Shown piece by piece: positions 1 through 7,587 of a stretch of 17,281 nt of DNA (its first letter is position 1; every line of letters starts with the position of its first letter). This DNA is from JBDHZK01 sp039811865. GTDB lineage: Bacteria > Actinomycetota > Actinomycetes > Propionibacteriales > Propionibacteriaceae. The position numbers and the translations under genes are program-made. Location: positions 1 through 17,281 of the forward strand of contig JBDHZK010000054.1 in assembly GCA_039811865.1 (NCBI GenBank). The letters run 5' to 3'. A model generated the notes under the pieces. It had not been told where the DNA came from. It saw nothing but the letters and a program-made list of their open reading frames with translations, and made no database searches.

Positions 1-1
1 A

Positions 2-136
2 CAGGTCGCGCAAGCTGTCGTGGAGCGGATCCGCTCCGGTCAGGGCGTCGAGCTGTGGATTCCCTGGCAGCTACGGGCAATGTTCGCCGGGGGCAAGCTG
101 TTGCCGCGCTCGATCTGGCGGAAGATGCCGCGGTAG
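2..136 (+). CDS. C-terminal fragment of a short-chain dehydrogenase, DprE2-like
   Basis: Only the last 44 codons are present; the gene begins outside the window and ends at TAG 134-136. The fragment reads ...VVERIRSGQGVELWIPWQ... and finishes LLPRSIWRKMPR. This matches the end of decaprenylphosphoryl-2-keto-ribose reductase (DprE2, M. tuberculosis Rv3791), which ends with an ELVWAP segment followed by RHIPRSIFRKLP. DprE2 is an NAD(P)H-dependent SDR that completes epimerisation of decaprenyl-phospho-ribose to decaprenyl-phospho-arabinose for cell-wall arabinan. The catalytic Tyr/Lys and the cofactor site lie upstream and cannot be seen. The SDR family call is fairly firm; the DprE2 substrate assignment is inference from the tail only. 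It reads toward rpsJ but is separated from it by 650 bp. Confidence 0.6.
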   Translation, partial: QVAQAVVERIRSGQGVELWIPWQLRAMFAGGKLLPRSIWRKMPR

Positions 137-309
137 GCCCGCCTCGGCCCCGAGCGTTCTAGGACCCGCGTCGGGTCGGACGCGCCGTCAGTTGGGCCCG
201 GCGAACCGTTTCGGAGCCGCGAAGCGTCAACCGACGACGCGATTTGCCCCAGGCGGTGAGCGAGCAGGCTGGAAATGGTCAACGCACCGCACCAAGAGTA
301 ACCGGGGCG

Positions 310-408
310 CTCGGTGAGGGCTCCCGTTGGGCGTCGAGGGCTTCTGTTGTGGGGAGGCCCTCGGTGGTTTGGGGAGGTCCTCGGTGAGGGCTCCCGTTGT
401 GCCGAGGG
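310..408 (+). repeat. Degenerate ~20-bp direct repeats upstream of rpsJ
   Basis: The 20-mer ctcggtgagggctcccgttg occurs exactly twice, at 310-329 and 380-399. Between them lie related units: gagggcttctgttg at about 336-349, ggggaggccctcggtg at 351-366 and ggggaggtcctcggtg at 371-386. Together they look like an imperfect array with a period near 20 bp. A short inverted pair, ccctcgg (358-364) and ccgaggg (402-408), could fold. Function unknown; the array is intergenic and does not extend into either gene. Confidence 0.6.
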
Positions 409-499
409 CGGCGTGCGCCGAGACGATGGCGGCGACTCCGCCAGCACCATCCGGCGGATCGGCCGCCGAGCGGCCCCGACGGCGCCCGAAGACCCGGAT

Positions 500-528
500 T
501 TGGCATCCGGGCGGGAGTTTGGAACAAT
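500..528 (+). promoter_or_regulatory. Possible housekeeping-sigma promoter for the S10 operon
   Basis: TTGGCA at 500-505 is followed after 17 bp by AACAAT at 523-528, close to the TTGACA-N17-TANAAT pattern of vegetative sigma factors. It lies on the correct strand about 260 bp upstream of rpsJ in otherwise gene-free DNA. The -10 lacks the usual first T, and the call rests on pattern alone. Confidence 0.3.
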
Positions 529-786
529 CTACGGGTTGCTCCGAAGGAGTCGCGGTGGCGCGGCCTGGATCCAGTCCCGGTCAGCGCGGCGCGACGCTCC
601 CGACGCAAGCCAGGCGGTCGACGCCCGGTCCCACACCTCAGGTCGCGAGATTGTTTGCGGCCCAGTGCGGCCCGAATGCCCGACACGCCCGACCTCGGGG
701 GCCGCAGGAGCAGGCGGGTTGTGCGGGCCATCGGGCCTAAGCGACCAAAAGTCCCACCGGACGAGCAGGAACGAGAAGAGGGAACA

Positions 787-1098
787 GTGGCTGGACAAAA
801 GATCCGGATCCGGCTCCGGGCCTACGACCACGAGGTCATCGACAGCTCGGCGCGCAAGATCGTCGACACCGTGACCCGCACTGGTGCGAAGGTCGCGGGC
901 CCCGTGCCCCTGCCCACCGAGAAGAACGTGTTCTGCGTGATCCGTTCTCCCCACAAGTACAAGGACAGCCGCGAGCACTTCGAGATGCGCACGCACAAGC
1001 GGCTGATCGACATCCTCGACCCGACGCCGAAGACCGTCGACTCGCTGATGCGGCTCGACCTGCCGGCCGGTGTCGACATCGAGATCAAGCTTCCGTGA
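787..1098 (+). CDS. rpsJ: 30S ribosomal protein S10
   Basis: A 103-residue protein starting at GTG 787, reading MAGQKIRIRLRAYDHEVIDS and continuing through the family-typical PLPTEKN, RSPHKYKDSREHFEMRTHKR and DLPAGVDIEIKLP segments. S10 sits in the 30S head and also acts as NusE in transcription antitermination with NusB. The frame stays open upstream to 397, but the start at 787 gives the exact family length and has a purine-rich GAGAAGAGGG about 5 bp ahead. The upstream stretch has no homology to S10. It is the first gene of the cluster, preceded by a long leader, and rplC follows after 11 bp. Confidence 0.97.
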   Translation: MAGQKIRIRLRAYDHEVIDSSARKIVDTVTRTGAKVAGPVPLPTEKNVFCVIRSPHKYKDSREHFEMRTHKRLIDILDPTPKTVDSLMRLDLPAGVDIEIKLP

Positions 1099-1109
1099 GG
1101 TCAGCGCAG

Positions 1110-1769
1110 ATGAATACCGAACGCAAAGTAAAGGGGCTGCTGGGCACCAAGCTCGGCATGACCCAGCTCTGGGACGCCAACAACAAGGTCGTCCCGGTGA
1201 CCGTGATCCAGGCGGGTCCCTGCGTGGTGACCCAGGTCCGCACGCCTGAGAAGGACGGCTACTCCGCCGTCCAGCTCGGCTTCGGCGCCGTGAAGGCCAA
1301 GTCGGTGACCAAGCCCGAGGCGGGCCACTTCGAAAAGGCCGGCGTCACCCCCCGCAAGCACCTCGTCGAACTGCGCACCGCGGACGCGTCGGAGTACACC
1401 CTGGGCCAAGAGCTCACCGCCGACCTGTTCGCAGCGGCTGACTTCGTGGACGTCGTGGGCGTCTCCAAGGGCAAGGGCACCGCTGGCGTCATGAAGCGTC
1501 ACGGCTTCCACGGTCTGCGCGCCAGCCACGGTGTGCACCGCAAGCACCGCTCGCCGGGCTCGATCGGCGCTTCGGCCACGCCCAGCCGGATCTTCCCCGG
1601 CCTGCGGATGGCCGGCCGGATGGGCGTCCAGCAGGTCACCGTCCAGAACCTAACCGTGCACGCCGTGGACGCCGAGCGTGGCCTGATCCTGGTCAAGGGT
1701 GCGATCCCGGGGCCGAAGGGGTCGCTGGTCGTCGTGCGCAGCGCCACCAAGAAGGGAGCGGTCGCATGA
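1110..1769 (+). CDS. rplC: 50S ribosomal protein L3
   Basis: A 219-residue protein. The open frame extends to a GTG at 1095 that overlaps the rpsJ stop, but ATG 1110 gives MNTERKVKGLLGTKLGMTQ, the normal L3 N-terminus, with TGAGG 9 bp upstream. L3 binds 23S rRNA early in assembly and sends a loop toward the peptidyl-transferase centre. The family core is clear: KGKGTAGVMKRHGF around residues 120-133, HRSPGSIGASATPSR around 146-160 and RMAGRMG at 166-172. The usual GGCATP is GASATP here, and the lysine normally in the VFKG position is proline (IFPG). It overlaps rplD by 4 bp (ATGA), indicating translational coupling. Confidence 0.96.
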   Translation: MNTERKVKGLLGTKLGMTQLWDANNKVVPVTVIQAGPCVVTQVRTPEKDGYSAVQLGFGAVKAKSVTKPEAGHFEKAGVTPRKHLVELRTADASEYTLGQELTADLFAAADFVDVVGVSKGKGTAGVMKRHGFHGLRASHGVHRKHRSPGSIGASATPSRIFPGLRMAGRMGVQQVTVQNLTVHAVDAERGLILVKGAIPGPKGSLVVVRSATKKGAVA

Positions 1770-2458
1770 GCGAGACCAACTCCGTGAAGGTCCTCGGGGC
1801 CAAGGGCAAGACCGCCGAGCTGCCCGACGACATCTTCGGCGTGCAGGTCAACATCCCGCTGATCCACCAGGTCGTCGTCGCCCAGCAGGCGGCCGCCCGG
1901 CAGGGGACGCACGCGACCAAGACGCGCGGGCAGGTTGCCGGCGGCGGCGCGAAGCCGTGGCGCCAAAAGGGCACCGGTCGCGCGCGGCAGGGCTCGCGCC
2001 GCGCCCCGCAGTGGACCGGAGGTGGCATCGTCCATGGCCCACAGCCGCGCAGCTACGCCCAGCGGACGCCCAAGAAGATGATCGCCGCCGCCTTGCGCGG
2101 AGCGCTTTCGGACCGCGCGGCCGACGGCCGGGTCCACGTGGTCGACTCGATCGTCTCCGACGCCAAGCCCAGCACCCGGACGGCGCTGAAGGCGCTGGCC
2201 AAGGTGGGTGGCGCCAAGCTGCTCGTCGTCTTGGACCGGACCGAGCCCACCGCGTGGCTGAGCCTGCGCAACGTGGCCTCCGTTCACGTCCTGGCGGTCG
2301 ACCAGCTGAACGCCTATGACGTCCTTTGTGCCGACGACGTGGTCTTCACCTCAGCCGCACTGGACACCTTCGTCAACGGCGGGTCCGCCCCGGCGGCCGT
2401 CGGGGAAGAGGTTGTCGAGGCCGAGGTTGGCGCCGAGGACAGCGAGGAGAAGAAGTGA
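1766..2458 (+). CDS. rplD: 50S ribosomal protein L4
   Basis: A 230-residue protein starting at ATG 1766 inside the rplC stop. L4 is a primary 23S rRNA binder whose extended loop lines the peptide exit tunnel and, in E. coli, represses the S10 operon. The loop is visible as GQVAGGGAKPWRQKGTGRAR followed by SRRAPQWTGGG and HGPQPRSYAQRTPKKM (about residues 55-107). After the conserved domain there is a strongly acidic tail of about 25 residues (GEEVVEAEVGAEDSEEKK), a feature seen in actinobacterial L4 that is absent from E. coli. It overlaps rplW by 4 bp. Whether L4 autoregulates this operon cannot be told from the sequence. Confidence 0.96.
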   Translation: MSETNSVKVLGAKGKTAELPDDIFGVQVNIPLIHQVVVAQQAAARQGTHATKTRGQVAGGGAKPWRQKGTGRARQGSRRAPQWTGGGIVHGPQPRSYAQRTPKKMIAAALRGALSDRAADGRVHVVDSIVSDAKPSTRTALKALAKVGGAKLLVVLDRTEPTAWLSLRNVASVHVLAVDQLNAYDVLCADDVVFTSAALDTFVNGGSAPAAVGEEVVEAEVGAEDSEEKK

Positions 2459-2766
2459 GCGACAGCGTCAAGATTCGCGACCCGCGAGACATCCTGCTCG
2501 CGCCGGTCGTCAGCGAAAAGAGTTACGGCCTGTTGGACGAGAACAAGTACACGTTCCTCGTCTCGACCAAGGCCAACAAGACCGAGATCAAGATCGCCGT
2601 TCAGCAGGTCTTCGACGTCACGGTCACCAACGTGAACACGATCAACCGCCAGGGCAAGCGTCGGCGCACCCGCGCCGGCTGGGGCAAGCGTCCCGACACC
2701 AAGCGCGCCATCGTGACCGTTGCCGATGGCCAGCGCATCGACATCTTCGGAGGCCCGGTCTCCTGA
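2455..2766 (+). CDS. rplW: 50S ribosomal protein L23
   Basis: A 103-residue protein starting at GTG 2455, overlapping the rplD stop (GTGA). It reads MSDSVKIRDPRDILLAPVVSEKS and contains the L23 core KYTFLVSTKANKTEIKIAV and RQGKRRRTRAGWGKRPDTKRA. L23 lies at the tunnel exit and is the docking site for trigger factor and SRP. The in-frame ATG at 2326 would put the start deep inside rplD and add non-family sequence, so GTG 2455 is preferred. rplB follows after 22 bp. Confidence 0.96.
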   Translation: MSDSVKIRDPRDILLAPVVSEKSYGLLDENKYTFLVSTKANKTEIKIAVQQVFDVTVTNVNTINRQGKRRRTRAGWGKRPDTKRAIVTVADGQRIDIFGGPVS

Positions 2767-2788
2767 CCGGGGTGGAGAGGAAGCACCC

Positions 2789-3625
2789 ATGGGTATCCGT
2801 AAGTACAAGCCGACCACCCCGGGCCGTCGCGGCTCGTCCGTGGCGGACTTCGTCGAGCTGACCCGCTCGACACCGGAGAAGTCGCTGCTGCGTCCCGGCA
2901 ACAAGACCGGCGGCCGAAACAACCAGGGCCGGATCACCACCCGGCACATCGGCGGTGGCCACAAGCAGTCCTACCGGCTGGTCGACTTCAAGCGCTACGA
3001 CAAGGACGGCGTCCCGGCCAAGGTCGCGCACATCGAGTACGACCCGAACCGGACGGCCCGGATCGCGCTGCTGCACTACCGCGACGGCGAGAAGCGCTAC
3101 ATCATCGCGCCGAACGGGCTGAAGCAGGGCGCGGCCGTGGAGGCCGGCGAGGCCGCCGACATCAAGGCCGGTAACAACCTGCCGCTGCGCAACATCCCCG
3201 TCGGCACGGTCGTGCACGCGGTGGAGTTGCGTCCCGGCGGCGGCGCCAAGCTGGGCCGCGCGGCCGGTGCCCGCATCCAGCTCGTCGCCCGCGAGGGCAA
3301 GATGGCCACGCTGCGCATGCCCTCGGGCGAGATGCGCATGGTGGACGTCCGCTGCCGCGCGACGATCGGTGAGGTCGGCAACGCCGAGCAGAGCAACATC
3401 AACTGGGGCAAGGCGGGCCGTAGCCGCTGGAAGGGCGTCCGCCCGACCGTCCGCGGTGTCGCCATGAACCCGATCGACCACCCGCACGGTGGCGGTGAGG
3501 GCAAGACCTCCGGCGGCCGCAACCCGGTCTCCCCGTGGGGCAAGCCCGAGGGCCGCACCCGCGACAAGAACAAGGCCAGCAGCCGTCTGATCGTCCGTCG
3601 CCGCAAGGCCGGCAAGAAGCGCTGA
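2789..3625 (+). CDS. rplB: 50S ribosomal protein L2
   Basis: A 278-residue protein from ATG 2789 with GGAGAGGA 8 bp upstream. L2 is the most conserved 50S protein, needed for subunit joining and peptidyl transfer. The N-terminal MGIRKYKPTTPGRR, the RNA-binding GGRNNQGRITTRHIGGGHK around residues 41-59 and the C-terminal VAMNPIDHPHGGGEG around 224-238 are intact. H231 is the equivalent of E. coli His229, implicated in peptidyl-transferase function. An upstream in-frame start at 2720 lies inside rplW and is rejected. Length and sequence are entirely ordinary for actinobacteria. rpsS follows after 23 bp. Confidence 0.97.
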   Translation: MGIRKYKPTTPGRRGSSVADFVELTRSTPEKSLLRPGNKTGGRNNQGRITTRHIGGGHKQSYRLVDFKRYDKDGVPAKVAHIEYDPNRTARIALLHYRDGEKRYIIAPNGLKQGAAVEAGEAADIKAGNNLPLRNIPVGTVVHAVELRPGGGAKLGRAAGARIQLVAREGKMATLRMPSGEMRMVDVRCRATIGEVGNAEQSNINWGKAGRSRWKGVRPTVRGVAMNPIDHPHGGGEGKTSGGRNPVSPWGKPEGRTRDKNKASSRLIVRRRKAGKKR

Positions 3626-3648
3626 TTTCAGGAGTTGAGGAGTAACCC

Positions 3649-3930
3649 ATGCCACGCAGCCTGAAAAAGGGCCCCTTCGTCGACGATCACCTGGTGAAGA
3701 AGGTCGAGGCGCAGAACGCCAAGAACAGCCACCAGATCATCAAGACCTGGTCGCGCCGCTCGATGATCATTCCCGACATGATCGGGCACACCATCGCGGT
3801 GCACGACGGACGCAAGCACGTCCCGGTGTTCATCACCGAGTCGATGGTCGGTCACAAGCTCGGTGAGTTCGCCCCCACGCGCACCTACCGCGGCCACATC
3901 AAGGAAGACAAGAAGTCGCGCCGCCGCTGA
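3649..3930 (+). CDS. rpsS: 30S ribosomal protein S19
   Basis: A 93-residue protein, the standard length, from ATG 3649 with GGAGTTGAGGAG upstream. S19 forms a complex with S13 in the 30S head and contacts the A-site tRNA region. Family hallmarks are MPRSLKKGPFVDDHLVKKVE, the TWSRRSMIIPDMIGHTIAVH core and HKLGEFAPTRTYRGH. The basic tail ends in KKSRRR. Spacing to rplV is 23 bp with a strong Shine-Dalgarno between them. Confidence 0.97.
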   Translation: MPRSLKKGPFVDDHLVKKVEAQNAKNSHQIIKTWSRRSMIIPDMIGHTIAVHDGRKHVPVFITESMVGHKLGEFAPTRTYRGHIKEDKKSRRR

Positions 3931-3953
3931 GGCGAGCAGAAGAGGAAAGATTG

Positions 3954-4358
3954 ATGAGCACAAAGACTGAGCGACCCAGCCGTCGCGCTGCCCTGCTCGG
4001 GGATCGTCCTGGCTCGTTCGCGATCGCGCGGCACGTGCGGATGTCCCCGACGAAGGTGCGCCGCGTCGTCGACCTCGTGCGCGGCATGGACGTCCCGGAC
4101 GCCCTCGCCACGCTGAAGTTCGCGCCGCAGGCCGCCAGCGAGCAGGTGTACCAGGTGGTGGCCTCCGCGGCCGCCAACGCCGAGCAAACCGAGAAGCTGC
4201 GCCGCGACGAACTGTTCGTCTCGAAGGCGTTCGTCGACGAGGGCATGACCCTGCGCCGGATCCGGCCCCGGGCCAAGGGCTCGGCCAGCCGCATCCTCAA
4301 GCGGGCCAGCCACATCACCGTCGTCGTCGAGCCGCGCGAGAGCGGGAAGGGAGCCTGA
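3954..4358 (+). CDS. rplV: 50S ribosomal protein L22
   Basis: A 134-residue protein. A TTG at 3951 sits directly before ATG 3954; ATG is chosen because the AGAGGAAAG ribosome binding site (3940-3948) is then better spaced. L22 binds all 23S domains, and its beta-hairpin lines the exit tunnel next to L4. The globular part ARHVRMSPTKVRRVVDLVRG (about residues 25-44) and the hairpin region RRIRPRAKGSASRILKRASH (about 101-120) are intact. The first 20 residues are a variable, polar actinobacterial extension. rpsC begins 2 bp after the stop. Confidence 0.96.
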   Translation: MSTKTERPSRRAALLGDRPGSFAIARHVRMSPTKVRRVVDLVRGMDVPDALATLKFAPQAASEQVYQVVASAAANAEQTEKLRRDELFVSKAFVDEGMTLRRIRPRAKGSASRILKRASHITVVVEPRESGKGA

Positions 4359-4360
4359 CC

Positions 4361-5176
<816 letters not shown>

Positions 5177-5178
5177 AG

Positions 5179-5598
5179 ATGTTGATTCCGCGTAGAGTCA
5201 AGCACCGCAAGCAGCACCACCCGCGCCGCGACGGCGCCGCCAAGGGTGGCACCAAGCTCGCCTTCGGTGACTTCGGGATCCAGGCGCTGGAGTCGTCCTA
5301 CCTGACGAACCGCCAGATCGAGTCCGCTCGTATCGCCATGACCCGGCACATCAAGCGTGGCGGCAAGGTGTGGATCAACGTCTACCCCGACCGTCCGCTG
5401 ACCAAGAAGCCCGCCGAGACCCGCATGGGTTCGGGCAAGGGCTCGCCCGAGTGGTGGATCGCCAACATCAAGCCCGGCCGGGTGCTCTTCGAGCTGTCCG
5501 GCGTGCACGAGGACGTGGCCCGCGAGGCCATGCGCCTGGCGATTCACAAGCTCCCGTTCAAGGCTCGCTTCATCAAGCGGGAAGCAGGTGAGATCTGA
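5179..5598 (+). CDS. rplP: 50S ribosomal protein L16
   Basis: A 139-residue protein from ATG 5179 with AGGAG 9 bp upstream. L16 contacts the A-site tRNA elbow and 5S/23S rRNA and is added late in 50S assembly. It begins MLIPRRVKHRKQHH and carries AMTRHIKRGGKVWINVYPD, the conserved TKKPAETRMGSGKGSPEWW loop and PGRVLFEL. Arginine in the ETRMGSGKG loop corresponds to the residue that is hydroxylated in E. coli (Arg81). No L16 hydroxylase is in view. It overlaps rpmC by one base (TGATG). Confidence 0.97.
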   Translation: MLIPRRVKHRKQHHPRRDGAAKGGTKLAFGDFGIQALESSYLTNRQIESARIAMTRHIKRGGKVWINVYPDRPLTKKPAETRMGSGKGSPEWWIANIKPGRVLFELSGVHEDVAREAMRLAIHKLPFKARFIKREAGEI

Positions 5599-5837
5599 TG
5601 GCGAACAAGACCGTGACCGCCACCGAGCTTCGCGGCCTGAGCCGCGACGAACTCAACACCAAGGTGCGTGAGTTGAAGGAAGAGCTGTTCGGGCTGCGTT
5701 TCGCCGCGGCCACCGGCCAGCTGGAGTCGCACGGCCGTCTGCGTGAGGCCCGTAAGGACATCGCGCGGATCTACACCGTGCTGCAGGAGCGCAAGCTCGG
5801 CATCGTCCCCGACCCCGACGCTGACAAGGAAGCGTGA
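5598..5837 (+). CDS. rpmC: 50S ribosomal protein L29
   Basis: A 79-residue protein, start codon sharing one base with the rplP stop. L29 is a small two-helix protein beside L23 at the tunnel exit. Core motifs are ELRGLSRDELNTKVRELKEELFGLRF and ATGQLESHGRLREARKDIARIYTVLQER. The C-terminal LGIVPDPDADKEA extension is common in actinobacteria. rpsQ follows after 2 bp. Confidence 0.95.
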   Translation: MANKTVTATELRGLSRDELNTKVRELKEELFGLRFAAATGQLESHGRLREARKDIARIYTVLQERKLGIVPDPDADKEA

Positions 5838-5839
5838 GC

Positions 5840-6109
5840 ATGAGTGAGAACACCGCCAAGCGCGGCGCGCGAAAGGTCCGTGAGGGGATCGTCGTGTCCG
5901 ACAAGATGGACAAGACCGTGGTCGTGTCCGTCGAGTCCCGCGTGAAGCACCCGCTGTACGGCAAGGTCATGACCCGCAGCGAGCGGCTCAAGGCCCACGA
6001 CGAGGACAACAGCGCCGGCGTCGGCGACCGCGTCCGGGTCATGGAGACCCGCCCGCTGTCGGCCGCGAAGCGCTGGCGCCTGGTCGAGATCGTCGAAAAG
6101 GCCAAGTAA
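5840..6109 (+). CDS. rpsQ: 30S ribosomal protein S17
   Basis: An 89-residue protein of the OB-fold S17 family, a primary 16S rRNA binder. Two starts are possible: GTG 5834, which overlaps the rpmC stop, and ATG 5840. AAGGA at 5826-5830 is only 3 bp from the GTG but 9 bp from the ATG, so 5840 is preferred. The core REGIVVSDKMDKTVVVSVE, RVKHPLYGKVMTRSERLKAHDE and GVGDRVRVMETRPLSAAKRWRL is intact. The gene is last before a 55-bp gap that contains a hairpin, at the point where the classic S10/spc operon boundary lies. Confidence 0.95.
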   Translation: MSENTAKRGARKVREGIVVSDKMDKTVVVSVESRVKHPLYGKVMTRSERLKAHDEDNSAGVGDRVRVMETRPLSAAKRWRLVEIVEKAK

Positions 6110-6112
6110 CAA

Positions 6113-6145
6113 CGGTTCCACCAGGCCGGCCACGAGCCGGAACCG
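6113..6145 (+). promoter_or_regulatory. Hairpin in the rpsQ-rplN gap
   Basis: CGGTTCC (6113-6119) can pair perfectly with GGAACCG (6139-6145). A competing hairpin, CCGGC (6126-6130) with GCCGG (6136-6140) around a CACGA loop, shares bases with the first. There is no U-tract. The site is the S10/spc junction and lies just ahead of the rplN ribosome binding site (GAAGGAGA). It could be a weak attenuator, an mRNA processing site or a leader element; function is inferred only from position. Confidence 0.45.
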
Positions 6146-6164
6146 GTGAGACGAAGGAGAAACA

Positions 6165-6533
6165 ATGATCCAGCAGGAGACGCGACTCAAAGTCGCCGAC
6201 AACACGGGTGCCAAGGAGCTGCTTTGCATCCGCGTGCTCGGTGGCTCGAAGCGTCGTTACGCGGGCCTCGGCGATCGCATCGTCGCCACCGTCAAGGACG
6301 CCATTCCCGGCGGCAACGTCAAGAAGGGCGATGTCGTCAAGGCCGTGGTCGTCCGCACCAAGAAGGAGCACCGGCGCGCCGACGGCTCCTACATTCGCTT
6401 CGACGAGAACGCCGCGGTGATCTTGAAGAACGACGGGGAGCCGCGCGGAACCCGCATCTTCGGCCCCGTCGGCCGCGAACTGCGCGAGAAGCGCTACATG
6501 CGCATCATCTCGCTCGCCCCGGAGGTGATCTGA
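6165..6533 (+). CDS. rplN: 50S ribosomal protein L14
   Basis: A 122-residue protein, exactly the family length, from ATG 6165 with GAAGGAG upstream. L14 contributes to the inter-subunit bridge with 16S helix 14 and is the docking site for RsfS. It starts MIQQETRLKVADNTGAKELL and contains the IPGGNVKKGDVVKAVVVRTKKE and GTRIFGPVGRELR motifs. It is the first gene of the spc part, and its stop abuts the rplX ATG with no spacer. Confidence 0.97.
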   Translation: MIQQETRLKVADNTGAKELLCIRVLGGSKRRYAGLGDRIVATVKDAIPGGNVKKGDVVKAVVVRTKKEHRRADGSYIRFDENAAVILKNDGEPRGTRIFGPVGRELREKRYMRIISLAPEVI

Positions 6534-6908
6534 ATGGCCAACTCACTGACCGTGAAGAAGGGTGACCGCGTCAAGGTCATCGCCGGCAAGGACAAGGGCC
6601 GCGTCGGCGAGGTTCTCGCCGCGTACCCCGCCGACAGCCGCGTCCTGGTGCAGGGCGTGAACATCGTCAAGCGGCACGTCAAGGATTCCGGCACCCAGAA
6701 CCGCCAGGTCAAGAAGGGCGGGATCATCTCGTCCGAGGCGCCGATCCACGTGTCGAACGTCGCCCTGGTCGTGAAGGTCGACGGCAAGGAGGTGACCACC
6801 CGCGTCGGCTACGAGCGGCGCGAGGTCACCAAGACCCGTCCGGACGGCTCGGAGTACAAGTCGACCCGCAGCGTGCGGATCGCGCGCAAAACGGGGAAGG
6901 AGATCTGA
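6534..6908 (+). CDS. rplX: 50S ribosomal protein L24
   Basis: A 124-residue KOW-domain protein, an assembly initiator that binds the 5' end of 23S rRNA. The KOW motif is KKGDRVKVIAGKDKGRVGEV (about residues 8-27), followed by VQGVNIVKRHVK and GGIISSEAPIHVSNVALV. At 124 residues it is about 15-20 longer than many bacterial L24 proteins; the extra length is the C-terminal DGSEYKSTRSVRIARKTGKEI. The gene abuts rplN and overlaps rplE by one base. Confidence 0.96.
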   Translation: MANSLTVKKGDRVKVIAGKDKGRVGEVLAAYPADSRVLVQGVNIVKRHVKDSGTQNRQVKKGGIISSEAPIHVSNVALVVKVDGKEVTTRVGYERREVTKTRPDGSEYKSTRSVRIARKTGKEI

Positions 6909-7579
6909 TGAGCACCGCCACCGCCACCCCGGCGGCCAAGGAGCTGCCCCGCCTGAAGAAGCGCTACCGCGAGGAGATCTCGCCGGCGCTGCACAAGGAG
7001 TTCGGCTACGCCAACGTCATGCAGATCCCCGGTCTGGTCAAGATCGTGGTCAACATGGGGGTCGGCGAGGCCGCACGCGACTCGAAGGTGATCGACGGGG
7101 CCGTCCGCGACCTCACCCAGATCACCGGGCAGAAGCCGTCGGTCACCAAGGCCCGCAAATCCATCGCTCAGTTCAAGCTGCGCGAGGGCATGCCGATTGG
7201 TTGCCACGTGACGCTTCGCGGCGACCGCATGTGGGAGTTCGCCGACCGGCTGCTCACGCTGGCGCTGCCGCGCATCCGCGACTTCCGGGGCCTGTCGGCC
7301 CGGCAGTTCGACGGCTTGGGCAACTACACGTTCGGGCTCAGCGAGCAGGTCATGTTCCACGAGATCGATCAGGACAAGATCGACCGCACCCGGGGCATGG
7401 ACATCACGTTCGTCACCTCCGCCACCACCGACGACGAGGGGCGCGCCTTGCTGAAGGCGCTCGGGTTCCCGTTCAAGGCGCCGGAGAACGACCCGAAGAA
7501 GGTCGCGGTGCGCCGCCGCGGTCCCATCGTCAAGGGCAAGGGCGCCGGCAAGGCCGCACCCGCCAAGAAGAAGAAGTGA
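6908..7579 (+). CDS. rplE: 50S ribosomal protein L5, with Lys-rich C-terminal extension
   Basis: A 223-residue protein that brings 5S rRNA to the 50S central protuberance. The core runs from LKKRYREEISPALHKEFGYANVMQIPG through VVNMGVGEA, KARKSIAQFKLREGMPIGC and FRGLSARQFDGLGNYTFGLSEQ to MDITFVTSATTDDEGRALLKALGFPF, all typical. Both ends are longer than usual (E. coli 179 aa). The N-terminus carries about 14 Ala/Thr-rich residues. The C-terminus carries about 33 more after the GFPFK end, rich in Lys, Arg, Ala and Pro and ending AAPAKKKK. Start ATG 6908 overlaps the rplX stop (TGATG). The tail is in-frame and preserves codon bias, so it looks genuine. Confidence 0.95.
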   Translation: MSTATATPAAKELPRLKKRYREEISPALHKEFGYANVMQIPGLVKIVVNMGVGEAARDSKVIDGAVRDLTQITGQKPSVTKARKSIAQFKLREGMPIGCHVTLRGDRMWEFADRLLTLALPRIRDFRGLSARQFDGLGNYTFGLSEQVMFHEIDQDKIDRTRGMDITFVTSATTDDEGRALLKALGFPFKAPENDPKKVAVRRRGPIVKGKGAGKAAPAKKKK

Positions 7580-7587
7580 GGCAGTAG

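Larger units (their letters stand above)
137..786 (+). other. Long gene-free leader region upstream of the S10 operon
   Basis: These 650 bp hold no ORF with a recognisable product on either strand. The open frames present translate to Arg/Pro/Ser/Gly-rich, low-complexity peptides expected from random high-GC DNA. The left part contains degenerate G-rich direct repeats (310-408), the middle a possible promoter (500-528), and the right end the rpsJ ribosome binding site (purine-rich, about 772-783). If the promoter is right, the rpsJ transcript would have an untranslated leader of roughly 250 nt, long enough for an RNA regulator. No known leader motif could be assigned by eye. Confidence 0.6.

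Noticed and set aside
310..408. CRISPR-like repeats
   Set aside because: Units are degenerate, nearly contiguous and only two are exact; there are no unique spacers of constant length and no cas genes.
397..786. In-frame upstream extension of rpsJ (start at 397)
   Set aside because: The extra 130 residues are Arg/Pro/Ala-rich without S10 homology; GTG 787 has a ribosome binding site and gives the exact family length.
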